64,000 nucleotides of DNA from Methanohalophilus levihalophilus (GTDB lineage Archaea > Halobacteriota > Methanosarcinia > Methanosarcinales > Methanosarcinaceae): contig NZ_JAGGLK010000002.1 of the NCBI RefSeq assembly GCF_017874375.1, forward strand, positions 186,001-250,000, read 5' to 3'. Numbering within the stretch: the stretch's first letter is position 1; each line of letters begins with the position of its first letter. Made by a program: the position numbers and the translations under genes. The notes below the pieces were generated by a model, which worked only from the letters and a program-made list of their open reading frames with translations, ran no database searches and was not told the DNA's origin. Positions 18,363 through 27,419 of this stretch are shown one piece after another.

Positions 18363-18881
18363 ATGATCGAAGTAGAGGTCAAGGCGAAGCTTCCTATTGC
18401 CCGCGCAAGGGAAGTTTTAGAAGAACTAAACGCGGAATTTGTGGAATCCGAGGAGCATTACGATATCTATTACAATGCTCCTCACCGCGATTTCGCCGTA
18501 ACAGATGAGGCCCTCAGACTTCGATTGGTTAACGGTCGTTCAGTTATGACATACAAAGGTGAAAAACTGGACGAACTGACCAAAAGCCGTGAAGAACTCC
18601 AGACGACAGTGGAATGGGATTCAACTCAGGCAATTCTGGAAAGACTGGGTTTTACCAAAACAGCAACAGTTGAGAAAGTTCGTGATGTCTACAAAGTCGG
18701 CGACATAACCGTGTGCGTCGATCAGGTGCCTAACCTGGGTGAATTCATCGAATTCGAACTGTTTTCAGACAAAAGCATAGAAGAAAGCCGTGACAGGCTT
18801 TTTGAACTTATGGAGAAATTCGGACTTGGAGCCGAAGATTCCATAAGGAAATCCTATCTTGAATTGGTGATGGGTGAGTAA
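18363..18881 (+). CDS. CYTH-domain protein (class IV adenylate cyclase/triphosphatase fold)
   Basis: 172 aa. It has the ExExK signature IEVEVKAK at the N terminus and the tunnel residues in LRLRLVNGRSVMTYKGEK, FTKTATVEKVRDVY, VCVDQVPNLGEFIEFEL. CYTH enzymes act on triphosphates with divalent metals. In archaea the substrate is unknown, and tripolyphosphatase or ThTP-like activity is possible. It starts 5 nt after the DUF35 gene, so it is probably in the mevalonate operon, an unexplained link. Confidence 0.87.
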   Translation: MIEVEVKAKLPIARAREVLEELNAEFVESEEHYDIYYNAPHRDFAVTDEALRLRLVNGRSVMTYKGEKLDELTKSREELQTTVEWDSTQAILERLGFTKTATVEKVRDVYKVGDITVCVDQVPNLGEFIEFELFSDKSIEESRDRLFELMEKFGLGAEDSIRKSYLELVMGE

Positions 18882-18890
18882 ACCCATCAC
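18867..18890 (+). terminator. Hairpin and T-tract between CYTH and metG
   Basis: GTGATGGGT (18867-18875) pairs with ACCCATCAC (18882-18890), followed by a T-rich run from 18893. It overlaps the CYTH stop codon and can serve the plus-strand operon; metG converges on it. Confidence 0.65.
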
Positions 18891-18911
18891 GATTGTCTTT
18901 TTTCTTTTAAT

Positions 18912-20957
18912 TTAACCAATATTTGTACCGGCATCTGCTTCCTTCTCCGGCTGAAGAAGAATTGCATTGCCTTCATCGTCAACACCTGCAAGTACCATGC
19001 CATGGGATTCCACGCCACACAATTTGGCAGGCTCAAGGTTTACAAGAACAATTACCTGCTTGCCCTTAACGTCCTCAGGGTCATGAGTTAGTGCAATTCC
19101 TGCAACAACCTGGCGTAGGTTTTCTTCCCCGAGATCAACTTCAAGGCGAAGCAGTTTCTTGGATTTCTTGATCTTCTCGGCATTCACAATTGTTCCGACA
19201 CGCAGGTCAAGCTTTGAAAAGTCATCAAATGTAATCAGTTCTTTCATCTCCTTAATCTCTTTTTTCTTCCCGGTTCCACTCTCTTTTTCCATAGCTGCTT
19301 TCACCCTTCCGGTAGCAATGGCTTCCATTTCTTCAGTTTTTTCATCCTCTATTTTCTCAAAGAGGATGGATGGTTTTGCGAGAGCGGTTCCACTTACTAC
19401 AGGCACCAGACCTTCGGCATATCCTGCTGTGTGAACATCGGTTTCCATGCCGATTTGTTCCCATGCATCTTCCATCTTCTCTGGCAGGATCGGTTCAAAG
19501 AGCAGGCAAAGCGCTTTTGCAATCTGGATACAGTTTGCAATAACCTCGCCGCATGCATCCTTGTCTTCCTTGACAAGCTTCCATGGCTCGTTGGACTGGA
19601 AGTATGTGTTTCCGTATGATGCAAGGGCCATTGCAGTGTCTGCATACTTCTTGAACTCGTAGTTCTCCATTGCTTCATTGGTGGATTCAATGGTCTTAGC
19701 AATCTCATCCAGTGTTTCCTTTTTGATTTCCCCTTCAGGAATTTCCTTGAAATTCTTGAAAGTGAACAGAAGTGTCCTGTAAAGGAAGTTTCCAAAAACA
19801 CCTACTAGTTCTGTGTTGATCTTATCCTGGAATACCTTCCATGAGAAATTGAGTTCCTTTGTGTGGGATGTGTAGCTTGCAAGATAGTAGCGAAGCAGAT
19901 CCGGGTGGAATCCGTGGTCAAGATAGTCCTCGCCGACCCATACCACATATCCGCGGCTCTTGGAGAATGTCTTATCCTCAATTTTCACCATGCCCGAAGC
20001 AACAACTGCCCATGGCTGGCTGTATCCTGCACCTTTAAGCATTGCCGGCCAGAAGATGCAGTGGTGGTAGATGATATCTCCGCCGATGAAGTGGACGATA
20101 CGACCGTCGTCTTTCCAGAATTTCTCCCAGCTTTCATTGTTGGCTTCTGCCCATTCTTCAGTAAATGCGATGTATCCTATAGGAGCATCCACCCAGACAT
20201 AAACCACAAGGTCGTCATGTCCCGGGAATTTGACTCCCCATTCAAGGTTTCGGGTAATACACCAGTCAGTGAGTTCCTGCTTGATCCATCCCAGTGCATA
20301 GTTCCTTGCATTGGTTGTTCCGCCGAGTTTTTCAAGATGCTCTATCAGGAAATCCTTGAATTCGGATAGTTTGAAGAAAAAATGTTCCTGTTTTCTGTAT
20401 TCAGCAGGTCCGCCACAGGTTGTACAGGTAGGGGATTCCAGTTCCCCGGGTTCAAGGTGCTTTCCACATCCCTGATCACACTCGTCCCCCCTTGCTTCCT
20501 TTTTACAGTGAGGGCAGACACCCTTTACATACCTGTCAGGAAGGAAACGATCGCATGAAGAACAGTAGGCTATCTCGATAGTTTTTGGGAACACATAGCC
20601 GTTTTCGATTAACTTGTTCACAATATCGGTTGTACGATTGTGATTTGTAGGATCATCGGTAGTACCGAATGCATCGAATTTCACTCCCACTTTCTTGAAT
20701 GTCTCATCAAAGTGCTTGTGGTAAATCTTAATGAGTTCTTTAGGAGTGGTATTCAGTTCCTCTGCATTGAATACAATTGGAGTTCCGTGGGTATCGGAAC
20801 CGCAAACAAAGGTGACTTCCTGTCCCATTTTTTTTAATGAACGCACGAAAATATCTGCCGGGATATAGGTTCGCAGATGCCCGACATGTGCCATTCCGTT
20901 GGCGTAAGGAAGCCCGCATGTTACAAGTACAGGTTTATCGGATGGGAATTGTGACAT
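18912..20957 (-). CDS. metG: Methionyl-tRNA synthetase
   Basis: 681 aa. It has the class I signature as [14 protein letters not shown] (HIGH variant, about residues 18-31) and the KMSKS-like [12 protein letters not shown] knuckle region with four CxxC-type zinc sites ([26 protein letters not shown]) lies between. The C-terminal EMAP/Trbp111 tRNA-binding domain (about residues 570-681, [20 protein letters not shown]) is fused, as in many bacteria and methanosarcinas. Its divergent neighbour is the SppA gene. Confidence 0.97.
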   Translation of the reverse strand: MSQFPSDKPVLVTCGLPYANGMAHVGHLRTYIPADIFVRSLKKMGQEVTFVCGSDTHGTPIVFNAEELNTTPKELIKIYHKHFDETFKKVGVKFDAFGTTDDPTNHNRTTDIVNKLIENGYVFPKTIEIAYCSSCDRFLPDRYVKGVCPHCKKEARGDECDQGCGKHLEPGELESPTCTTCGGPAEYRKQEHFFFKLSEFKDFLIEHLEKLGGTTNARNYALGWIKQELTDWCITRNLEWGVKFPGHDDLVVYVWVDAPIGYIAFTEEWAEANNESWEKFWKDDGRIVHFIGGDIIYHHCIFWPAMLKGAGYSQPWAVVASGMVKIEDKTFSKSRGYVVWVGEDYLDHGFHPDLLRYYLASYTSHTKELNFSWKVFQDKINTELVGVFGNFLYRTLLFTFKNFKEIPEGEIKKETLDEIAKTIESTNEAMENYEFKKYADTAMALASYGNTYFQSNEPWKLVKEDKDACGEVIANCIQIAKALCLLFEPILPEKMEDAWEQIGMETDVHTAGYAEGLVPVVSGTALAKPSILFEKIEDEKTEEMEAIATGRVKAAMEKESGTGKKKEIKEMKELITFDDFSKLDLRVGTIVNAEKIKKSKKLLRLEVDLGEENLRQVVAGIALTHDPEDVKGKQVIVLVNLEPAKLCGVESHGMVLAGVDDEGNAILLQPEKEADAGTNIG

Positions 20958-21105
20958 TTTGATACTCCGCTATGGATGATATGAGTAAACAATATTTCAA
21001 TGGGATTGGAGGCAATTATAAAATACGTTTCGCTTGTTAACCGATTTATCGGGAAAGTTTTTAATGTCCGGCTTCGTATCTTTTACACCTAAAAAGGGGA
21101 GTTTG

Positions 21106-22302
21106 ATGACTGATACTGATAATCCTGGCAAAACGCCTGAAGAGGGAAATGAGCCAATTCAGGAAGAAGAGTCTGCTTCATACTCTTACATTGAACCTGA
21201 AGACAACTCCGAAGAATTCTCGGAAAGCTATTCTGATGTTTATACTGAAATTGAAGACGAAGTTCCCGGGGAAGAAGTCGATATTCCTCCAGTTGAACTT
21301 GTTCCTGATGAAGCCGATGAAACAATCCCACCGTTTAGGGACAAACCTGTTCTGGAAAAACCTGCATATACTCCCCCTCCCCAACAACCAAAGAATAACA
21401 GCTGGGTCAAATATGTGGCAATTGTTGCTGTTTTATTCATGATAATATTTGCTAGTTTTGCAGCCATTATCTATTCCTTTGATGGAGATATTTATTCTTC
21501 GGGTGACAGGGTCGCCGTAATTTATCTTCAGGGTACCATGGTAACCGGCAGTGTTCCTGCAGGTTTTGGCTATGCCACTTCTGAAGACATCAGTGAAAGC
21601 ATACGTGAGGCTCTTGATGACGAAAGCGTCAAAGCTATAGTATTGCGCGTCAACAGTCCCGGAGGTTCGCCTGCTGCCGGTGAAGAAATCTATAACGAAA
21701 TAAACCGGGCTCAGGATCTGGGTGTACCAGTGGTTGTTTCCATGGGTGATCTGGGTGCCAGTGCTGCCTATCATGCTTCTTCAGCCTCAGATGTTATTGT
21801 TGTAAACCCTAACACAATTACCGGCAGTATCGGAGTGATCTGGACTTTCGTAAACATGTCTGCTTACTACGAAGAAGAAGGAATTGAGTATTATATCGCC
21901 AAGTCAGGCGAATTCAAGGATATGGGTGGTTCATGGCGTGGGCTTACCGATGAGGAGAAGGCTTATGCCGATGAGGTAATCAACGAATCCTTTGAACTTT
22001 TTGTGGCAGATGTTGCTGAAGGGCGCAACATGACTGTCGATGAGGTCAAGGAAATCGCAGACGGCAGGATTTATACAGGAACTGCTGCAAAGCGTATAGG
22101 CCTTGTCGATGAATTCGGTAGCCTCTACGATGCAATCGATATTGCGGCAGAACTTGGGGGAATTGAAGGCGAACCGGATGTTTATTATGTGAACCGTCCA
22201 TCACTGACAAGCTTGCTTTTCGGCTCGGAATCCACATCAGAGGATGTAAAGGGTTTCGTAAGCTACTATGAGGATTCCCCGTTTGGGGTTTTGAGATCGT
22301 GA
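21106..22302 (+). CDS. sppA: Signal peptide peptidase SppA (S49 family)
   Basis: 398 aa. An unusually acidic Pro-rich N-terminal cytoplasmic segment (about 95 residues) precedes one transmembrane helix (YVAIVAVLFMIIFASFAAII). The extracellular S49 domain has VAVIYLQGTM, VLRVNSPGGSP, the serine nucleophile segment MGDLGASAAYHAS and TGSIGVIWTF. A catalytic Lys is expected in the AKSGEFKDMG region. S49 enzymes digest cleaved signal peptides. AAGGGGAG just before ATG 21106 decides the start against ATG 21064. Confidence 0.9.
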   Translation: MTDTDNPGKTPEEGNEPIQEEESASYSYIEPEDNSEEFSESYSDVYTEIEDEVPGEEVDIPPVELVPDEADETIPPFRDKPVLEKPAYTPPPQQPKNNSWVKYVAIVAVLFMIIFASFAAIIYSFDGDIYSSGDRVAVIYLQGTMVTGSVPAGFGYATSEDISESIREALDDESVKAIVLRVNSPGGSPAAGEEIYNEINRAQDLGVPVVVSMGDLGASAAYHASSASDVIVVNPNTITGSIGVIWTFVNMSAYYEEEGIEYYIAKSGEFKDMGGSWRGLTDEEKAYADEVINESFELFVADVAEGRNMTVDEVKEIADGRIYTGTAAKRIGLVDEFGSLYDAIDIAAELGGIEGEPDVYYVNRPSLTSLLFGSESTSEDVKGFVSYYEDSPFGVLRS

Positions 22303-22343
22303 ACTGATTTGAAGTGACTACAAATCACATTTTCAACAGCTAT

Positions 22344-22361
22344 AAGCTGGAAAACCAGCTT
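22344..22361 (+). terminator. Intrinsic-type terminator after sppA
   Basis: AAGCTGG (22344-22350), loop AAAA, CCAGCTT (22355-22361), followed by a long T/C tract. The seven-base stem is perfect. Confidence 0.7.
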
Positions 22362-22503
22362 TTTTCCTTTTTTTGAAGGCATGGTTTTGTCAGAAAAGGA
22401 ATCAATTTGTTCCAAACGTTGACAGGATTGCCACCGCTTTTCCCAATTTCCCGAACGACAAATAATAAAAGATTGTATCTCCCACTAACTATGGGGGTAC
22501 AAA

Positions 22504-23235
22504 ATGACAATTGGAAAAGAGTTTCTGGAAAAAACCAAGTTTCAAAATCTCATGAGGTCTGATCAATCTTTGGGTTATCCATATCCACCGCTTGAACTGG
22601 AGTATGCTGACACCGATGTGCTGATAGATCTTCCTGATCTGGAATCGGTTTCTACGGCCAATATCACTGTAACGGATGCAATTGAAAAGCGTATCAGTGT
22701 TCGTGATTATTCCACTGAACCCATCTCTATGGAAGAGCTTTCATATCTGCTCTGGTGTACACAGGGTGTAAAGAAAGTGATTCGGGATGCTGCTACTTTC
22801 AGGACAGTGCCCTCGGCAGGCGCCAGACATGCGCTTGAGACATATATTCTTGCAAACAATGTCAAAGGTCTTGAGTCCGGTCTATACCGCTTTCTTCCAA
22901 TCGAGCACAAGCTGTTACAAGTAAATACAGACGCAGGTATTTCCGACAGGATTGCCAAAGCCTGTCTTGGTCAGGATTTTGTTAAGAAAAATACAGTTAC
23001 TTTCATCTGGACGGCGGTTGCCTACAGGATGACTTACAGGTATGGTGAAAGAGGATATCGGTATCTGCATCTGGATGCTGGGCATGTGTGCCAGAATCTG
23101 TACCTGAGTGCTGAATCCATAGGTTGTGGAGTATGTGCGATTGCTGCTTTTCTGGATGATGAATTAAACGATCTGCTGGGTGCTGATGGCGAGGAAGAGT
23201 TTGCAATTTATGTTGCAACGGTGGGAAAGGTATGA
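22504..23235 (+). CDS. SagB/ThcOx-type nitroreductase-family oxidoreductase
   Basis: 243 aa. FMN-dependent nitroreductase fold: EKRISVRDYSTEPISMEELS, LLWCTQGV, the phosphate-binding TVPSAGARHALE, and the C-terminal HLDAGHVCQNLYLSAES and IGCGVCAIAAF. SagB-type domains oxidise azolines in peptide natural products, but stand-alone forms in methanogens have no assigned substrate. No cyclodehydratase or precursor-peptide gene is next to it. It overlaps the HHH gene by 4 nt. Confidence 0.85.
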   Translation: MTIGKEFLEKTKFQNLMRSDQSLGYPYPPLELEYADTDVLIDLPDLESVSTANITVTDAIEKRISVRDYSTEPISMEELSYLLWCTQGVKKVIRDAATFRTVPSAGARHALETYILANNVKGLESGLYRFLPIEHKLLQVNTDAGISDRIAKACLGQDFVKKNTVTFIWTAVAYRMTYRYGERGYRYLHLDAGHVCQNLYLSAESIGCGVCAIAAFLDDELNDLLGADGEEEFAIYVATVGKV

Positions 23236-23540
23236 AAAAGCAGGGGAGGATATCGGAAAAAGAAAAAGCACTTGATGAGCTAACCCAAATACCGGGATTC
23301 GGGGTAAAGTCCGCTACTAATTTATGGGATTTAGGAATTCATTCCATTGCTGATCTCAAAGGAAAAGATCCCGAGTTGCTTTACCTTGAATTAATGGATC
23401 TGGCAGGTCATCATGTTGACAGGTGTGTATTGTACGGTTTCAGGGAAGCTGTCTACTATGCATCCCACAAAAACCATGATCCGGAATTGCTCAAGTGGTG
23501 GAACTGGTCCGATGCGAACCTGGAAAAAAGGAAGAAATAA
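23232..23540 (+). CDS. Helix-hairpin-helix protein, Cdd1/pathogenicity-locus family
   Basis: 102 aa. The HhH motif LTQIPGFGVKSATNLWDLGI (about residues 18-37) is followed by SIADLKGKDPELLY and the C-terminal DRCVLYGFREAVYYAS and PELLKWWNW, typical of the Cdd1 family. Such proteins probably bind DNA non-specifically. It is translationally coupled to the SagB-type gene (ATGA overlap), a combination that does not by itself define a function. Confidence 0.85.
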   Translation: MKKQGRISEKEKALDELTQIPGFGVKSATNLWDLGIHSIADLKGKDPELLYLELMDLAGHHVDRCVLYGFREAVYYASHKNHDPELLKWWNWSDANLEKRKK

Positions 23541-23547
23541 TCTACTT

Positions 23548-24471
23548 TTAATTCTCAAGAAGATCCAGCCCGAGGTAATCCCTGATAACAACAAATGCCA
23601 TCGCTGGCGGAAATGCTCCTGCATCGGTGACGATGAGATCGATATATTCTGCCGGTGTAACATCAAATGCAGGGTTGCTGACTTTTACATTCGGCAGTTT
23701 TTCCATTATTTCGGGATCAATGACTTCGTCAGGAGACCGGTCTTCAATTTCAATCATGTCCCCCATGACAGTTTTAGGATGGAATTTGTAAGTCTCGGCA
23801 GCGGATATGAAATTCACCCGGGCTTCTTTTGCGGCCAGTGCAAGCTGGGATGTCCCGATTTTGTTAACCAGTGCACCGTTTGCGGTAATTGAATCCGCAC
23901 CCACGATTACAACATCCACTTCTTTCATTGTCAGGCGCACGGCAGAATCGACGATGAGTGTTGTTGGAACTCCTGCATCATTGAGTTCCCGGATTGTGAT
24001 GAATCCCTGCCTGCGAGGACGTGATTCGGTGGCGTAAACCCTGATGTTCTTACCCTGTTTGTGTGCAGCTTTTATGATTGCGATGGCGGCATGGGAATTG
24101 CAGTGTGTCATCACAACGTCGCCATCTTTCAGGCGCTTTGCCCCGATTTCAGCGATAGTATCCAGTGCTTTCTCGGCTCTCTCGATGAATTCATTAGCGC
24201 TGGCAATTATCTGCTCACGAGCTTCCTCGATAGTTGATGCATCATACCTGCCGGCAAGTTTCACAGCGTTTGGAAGGGATACTGCAGTTGGGCGGGTTTC
24301 CACAAGAATCCGGGAGGCTTCTGCAACCTTTGTCTCAAACTCTTCAAAGGATGAAACCTGTAAATCCTTCACATAATCCCTGAGTGCGCCGGCGGCTGCA
24401 ACAGCTATCCTGCCTGCTCCCCTGATTTCCATTGTGCGAATCTTTTCTGCCGTGTCAAGTAATTGCTGCAT
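23548..24471 (-). CDS. Ribose-1,5-bisphosphate isomerase
   Basis: 307 aa, eIF2B-like fold. It converts ribose 1,5-bisphosphate to ribulose 1,5-bisphosphate in the archaeal AMP salvage pathway that ends with type III RuBisCO. Visible are TRPTAVSLPNAVK, VVIVGADSITANGALVNKIG, TSQLALAAKEARVNFISAAE, and TYKFHPKTVMGDMIEIEDR. AMP phosphorylase and RuBisCO are not in the window. The gene converges on the HHH gene with a 7-nt gap. Confidence 0.92.
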   Translation of the reverse strand: MQQLLDTAEKIRTMEIRGAGRIAVAAAGALRDYVKDLQVSSFEEFETKVAEASRILVETRPTAVSLPNAVKLAGRYDASTIEEAREQIIASANEFIERAEKALDTIAEIGAKRLKDGDVVMTHCNSHAAIAIIKAAHKQGKNIRVYATESRPRRQGFITIRELNDAGVPTTLIVDSAVRLTMKEVDVVIVGADSITANGALVNKIGTSQLALAAKEARVNFISAAETYKFHPKTVMGDMIEIEDRSPDEVIDPEIMEKLPNVKVSNPAFDVTPAEYIDLIVTDAGAFPPAMAFVVIRDYLGLDLLEN

Positions 24472-24615
24472 GTAAGGGAATTTGGGGTTTGGGAATTTAT
24501 AGGTATGGGGTTTCAGCTTTCATCACATTATACAAGGTGCATCAACTCTTAAGGAATAAGTTTAAAATACTTCTTGTAAATTTGTATAAAAATAGAAATT
24601 TTAAGAGGTTATGGG

Positions 24616-25203
24616 ATGTATGAAGATGATCATTATGAAGATGATTCCGGGGCAGCTGCCGGTGCATTAATTCTTGGAGGAATTCTTGGAGCGGTTTTTG
24701 CATCTACAAAGCCAGAAGATAAGCAGAAAATAGCTAATTACGATAGATTATTACTCGAAACAAAACATCTTAAAGAAGAGCACAGTAAAGCCATTGAAGA
24801 TGCTGAAAAATACAGGGAAATGATGAATTATCTTGAACAAAACAGAGCTAAATTAGGTGATACTTCTGGGCTGGGGTTCTTGGATGTGCATCCTGCTGCC
24901 AAAAGTTTGTTTAATGAAGCTTTTAACATGTTTCTTTATGGATTTAATCGTGCAGCATGTGTTTTTGCCATAGCAACCATTGAAAACATTTTGTCATTGA
25001 AATATGGGGATAAAATGACATTTTATGATATGGTAGAAAAAGCAAAAAAAGATGGTTTTATCAGTGAATCAAATAAACATTATTTGCATGGACTAAGATC
25101 AGATCGAAATTCATTGATCCACGATTGTAGGCATGAAATTAGCGAGGATGAATCTTTGATCTTAATGAAATTGACAATTAGGGTAATTGGTAGTCTCTCC
25201 TAA
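24616..25203 (+). CDS. Membrane-anchored protein with HEPN-like C-terminal region
   Basis: 195 aa. An N-terminal Gly/Ala-rich hydrophobic segment (about residues 11-30) is followed by a helical, charged stretch (about 38-75). The C-terminal helical domain (about 90-195) contains DRNSLIHD, an Rx4H motif as in HEPN ribonucleases and in DUF4145-like proteins. The coding DNA is clearly more AT-rich than its neighbours. Both features hint at an accessory or defence role, but this is inference; no partner nucleotidyltransferase gene is adjacent. Confidence 0.6.
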   Translation: MYEDDHYEDDSGAAAGALILGGILGAVFASTKPEDKQKIANYDRLLLETKHLKEEHSKAIEDAEKYREMMNYLEQNRAKLGDTSGLGFLDVHPAAKSLFNEAFNMFLYGFNRAACVFAIATIENILSLKYGDKMTFYDMVEKAKKDGFISESNKHYLHGLRSDRNSLIHDCRHEISEDESLILMKLTIRVIGSLS

Positions 25204-25261
25204 TTATAAAAATAGACAAAACAGAGCAGATATTTTTCAGATTTGTAGGGGATTTTTAAAC

Positions 25262-25405
25262 TTGTCTCAAGAAAGTCTATCCGATGAAGAACTCGAAGAG
25301 TTGCTTGTCAAAAGCAGCCGAAAACAAATTCGTAGCGACTACCGGAGGAGCCTTGGCTCAGAAGCCAGCAGGCGTTATCGGGACGAGGATATGAATAAAG
25401 AATGA
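25262..25405 (+). CDS. Small charged protein (47 aa), hypothetical
   Basis: A TTG start at 25262 is preceded by AGGGGA with nine bases spacing. The product is rich in Glu, Arg and Ser and has no family I recognise. The frame extends to 25187, overlapping the previous gene, but that start lacks a ribosome-binding site. It could be a remnant of a longer gene. Confidence 0.35.
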   Translation: MSQESLSDEELEELLVKSSRKQIRSDYRRSLGSEASRRYRDEDMNKE

Positions 25406-25407
25406 AG

Positions 25408-25827
25408 TTATTTGTGCCCTTCCATTCTTACCGCAACGCCCCAGGGTATTACCATTATCAGCACATAAGCCAGCCAGACGGAAAGATAGGAAAAGAACTC
25501 TCTTGTTCCGAAAACTAGTGCATATATCAGGCCATCAAGTACGATGTTCACGAGAAAGAGGGTAAATCCCAGTTTGTATCCTGCGTAAACCCGGGATTGC
25601 ATGGGTTTCAGGTAGTTTCTTGAGAAGTATATTGTCAGGATGGCATACACAATGATTAACGGGAAACTGATGGCAGGAAATTGTGAAATATATGTTATTT
25701 CTTCAAAAGCCATCAATTGCGGTGTCATGAAAACAACTGTTCCCCAGACAAACCCTAAAATCCAGAGGAATAAAGCAAAACCCACTGCTTTTACCGGATT
25801 ATATGTTTTGTAATCCATAAGATCCAC
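25408..25827 (-). CDS. Four-helix integral membrane protein
   Basis: 139 aa with four hydrophobic helices (about residues 13-35, 47-67, 83-105, 113-131) and short polar tails. No conserved motif I can name. The second ATG, encoding MDYKTYNP, is an alternative start. The gene converges with the small upstream gene, leaving 2 nt between the two stops. Function unknown. Confidence 0.65.
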   Translation of the reverse strand: MDLMDYKTYNPVKAVGFALFLWILGFVWGTVVFMTPQLMAFEEITYISQFPAISFPLIIVYAILTIYFSRNYLKPMQSRVYAGYKLGFTLFLVNIVLDGLIYALVFGTREFFSYLSVWLAYVLIMVIPWGVAVRMEGHK

Positions 25828-25925
25828 TTCCGCATGATCATTAGTTCACAAACAGATAATTCTTTCTTCAGGATCAAGAGGAAACCGGATTACCATTATA
25901 TTCCATCAACCATTAAATTGGAGTT

Positions 25926-27293
25926 ATGAAATCCATTTCCTCAATCAATCCCGCTACCGGCCAGATAAACAGGGAATTTGCTCCCCATTCGCAGGAAGAA
26001 ATTGCGGAGAAAGTTCAGAAATCAGGCTCAGCATTTGAACAGTGGAGCAGTTTTGATATTTCTGAAAGGACCGATTACCTGAGGAATATATCTTCTCTGT
26101 TGCGTGGGAACAAAGAGGAACTTGGCCACCTTATTACCATGGAGATGGGGAAACCCATTAAGCAGGCAAGGGCGGAAATTTCCAAATGTGCGGTGATTTT
26201 TGACTATTACGCTGACCATGCAGAGCGTTTGCTTGCATCCCGTGAAGAGGAAACGGATGCTGAAAAATCCACAATTTTCTTTGAACCCATGGGAACTGTA
26301 CTCTGCATTAAACCATGGAATTTCCCATTCTGGCAGGTGCTAAGTGCTGCATCCCATATCCTTGTTGGAGGCAATGTGATACTGCTCAAACATTCCAGCT
26401 ATGTGCCGGAATGTGCCCTGAAAATGGAGGAACTTTTCATTGAGGCAGGAGTTCCTGAGGGTGTATTCCAGACCTTGCTGACCGATTCCTCAACAGCTTC
26501 TTCATTAATCGGCTCCGACAAGATTTCAGCAGTTTCATTTACAGGAGGCACAAATTCCGGTCGTAAAATTGCTGTTGAAGCGGCATCCCACATGAAAAAA
26601 TTCGTATTGGAACTAGGTGGAAGCGATCCTTTTGTCGTACTGGAGGATGCCGATGTTAGGGAGGCAGTGAAAGTGGCTGCACCAAGTCGTTTCATCAATA
26701 CGGGACAGACATGTATTGCCTCGAAGCGTTTCATTGTGCATGAATCCATAGCTGATGAATTCACAGCCGGGTTTGTTGAAGAGACAATGAAAATGAAAGT
26801 CGGGAATCCCTTTGATGAGGATACTGACATTGGTCCTATGGTGAGGCCTTCACAGGTTAAAGAGCTGGATATGCAGGTTCGCAAATCACTTGCTATGGGG
26901 GCAAAACTTGAGCTGGAAGGCGGTCCGGTTGAAGGGAAGGGCTTCTTTTATTCCCCTGTAATTTTGTCCAATGCTAATACCGACATGCCTGTTATGCAGG
27001 AGGAGACATTTGGTCCTGTGGCGCCGATAGTAACTTTCAAAGATAGAGGTGAAGCAATCCGGCTTGCCAACGCAACACCCTACGGTCTGGGTGGCAGCGT
27101 CTGGTCAGGAGATAAGGAAGAAGGCATGTCCTTCGCAAAGAAGGTACATGCTGGAATTGTGGGAGTTAACGGTTTTTTTAGGCCCGATGCCTGCCTGCCG
27201 TTTGGTGGGATGAAGCATAGCGGGATGGGGCGTGAGCTCTCAGATTTCGGATTATACGAGTTCATGCATGTAAGATCCATGAAATTGTATTGA
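25926..27293 (+). CDS. NAD(P)-dependent aldehyde dehydrogenase (succinate-semialdehyde DH-like), copy 1
   Basis: 455 aa. Complete ALDH fold: PWNFPFWQVL (about residue 126), VSFTGGTNSGRKI (dinucleotide binding), the general base in VLELGGSDPFVVLEDAD, the nucleophile in INTGQTCIASKRF (Cys at about residue 263), and QEETFGPVAPIV. It is closest in style to the short succinate-semialdehyde/lactaldehyde dehydrogenases. The paralogue of identical length 126 nt downstream indicates tandem duplication. The physiological aldehyde is unknown. Confidence 0.88.
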   Translation: MKSISSINPATGQINREFAPHSQEEIAEKVQKSGSAFEQWSSFDISERTDYLRNISSLLRGNKEELGHLITMEMGKPIKQARAEISKCAVIFDYYADHAERLLASREEETDAEKSTIFFEPMGTVLCIKPWNFPFWQVLSAASHILVGGNVILLKHSSYVPECALKMEELFIEAGVPEGVFQTLLTDSSTASSLIGSDKISAVSFTGGTNSGRKIAVEAASHMKKFVLELGGSDPFVVLEDADVREAVKVAAPSRFINTGQTCIASKRFIVHESIADEFTAGFVEETMKMKVGNPFDEDTDIGPMVRPSQVKELDMQVRKSLAMGAKLELEGGPVEGKGFFYSPVILSNANTDMPVMQEETFGPVAPIVTFKDRGEAIRLANATPYGLGGSVWSGDKEEGMSFAKKVHAGIVGVNGFFRPDACLPFGGMKHSGMGRELSDFGLYEFMHVRSMKLY

Positions 27294-27341
27294 ACTCTCT
27301 CACAATTTGTTTTATATTGCATCGTTAACATCATTATTACT

Positions 27342-27418
27342 GGTGAATCAGGAGGATTTGAAAAACCCTGTGAATCAGGGTATGGGCTTGTATTCCTCCG
27401 CTTATTTGGGAGTGATTA
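27342..27418 (+). promoter_or_regulatory. Structured leader of the second aldehyde dehydrogenase
   Basis: An outer helix GGAGG (27351-27355)/CCTCC (27395-27399) can enclose an inner hairpin CCCTG (27366-27370)/CAGGG (27376-27380). The outer arm is a decoy Shine-Dalgarno-like motif; the working site GGGAGTG is just before the ATG. The segment TGAATCAGG occurs twice. A TATA-like TTTATATT lies upstream at 27310-27317. Confidence 0.35.
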
Positions 27419-27419
27419 C

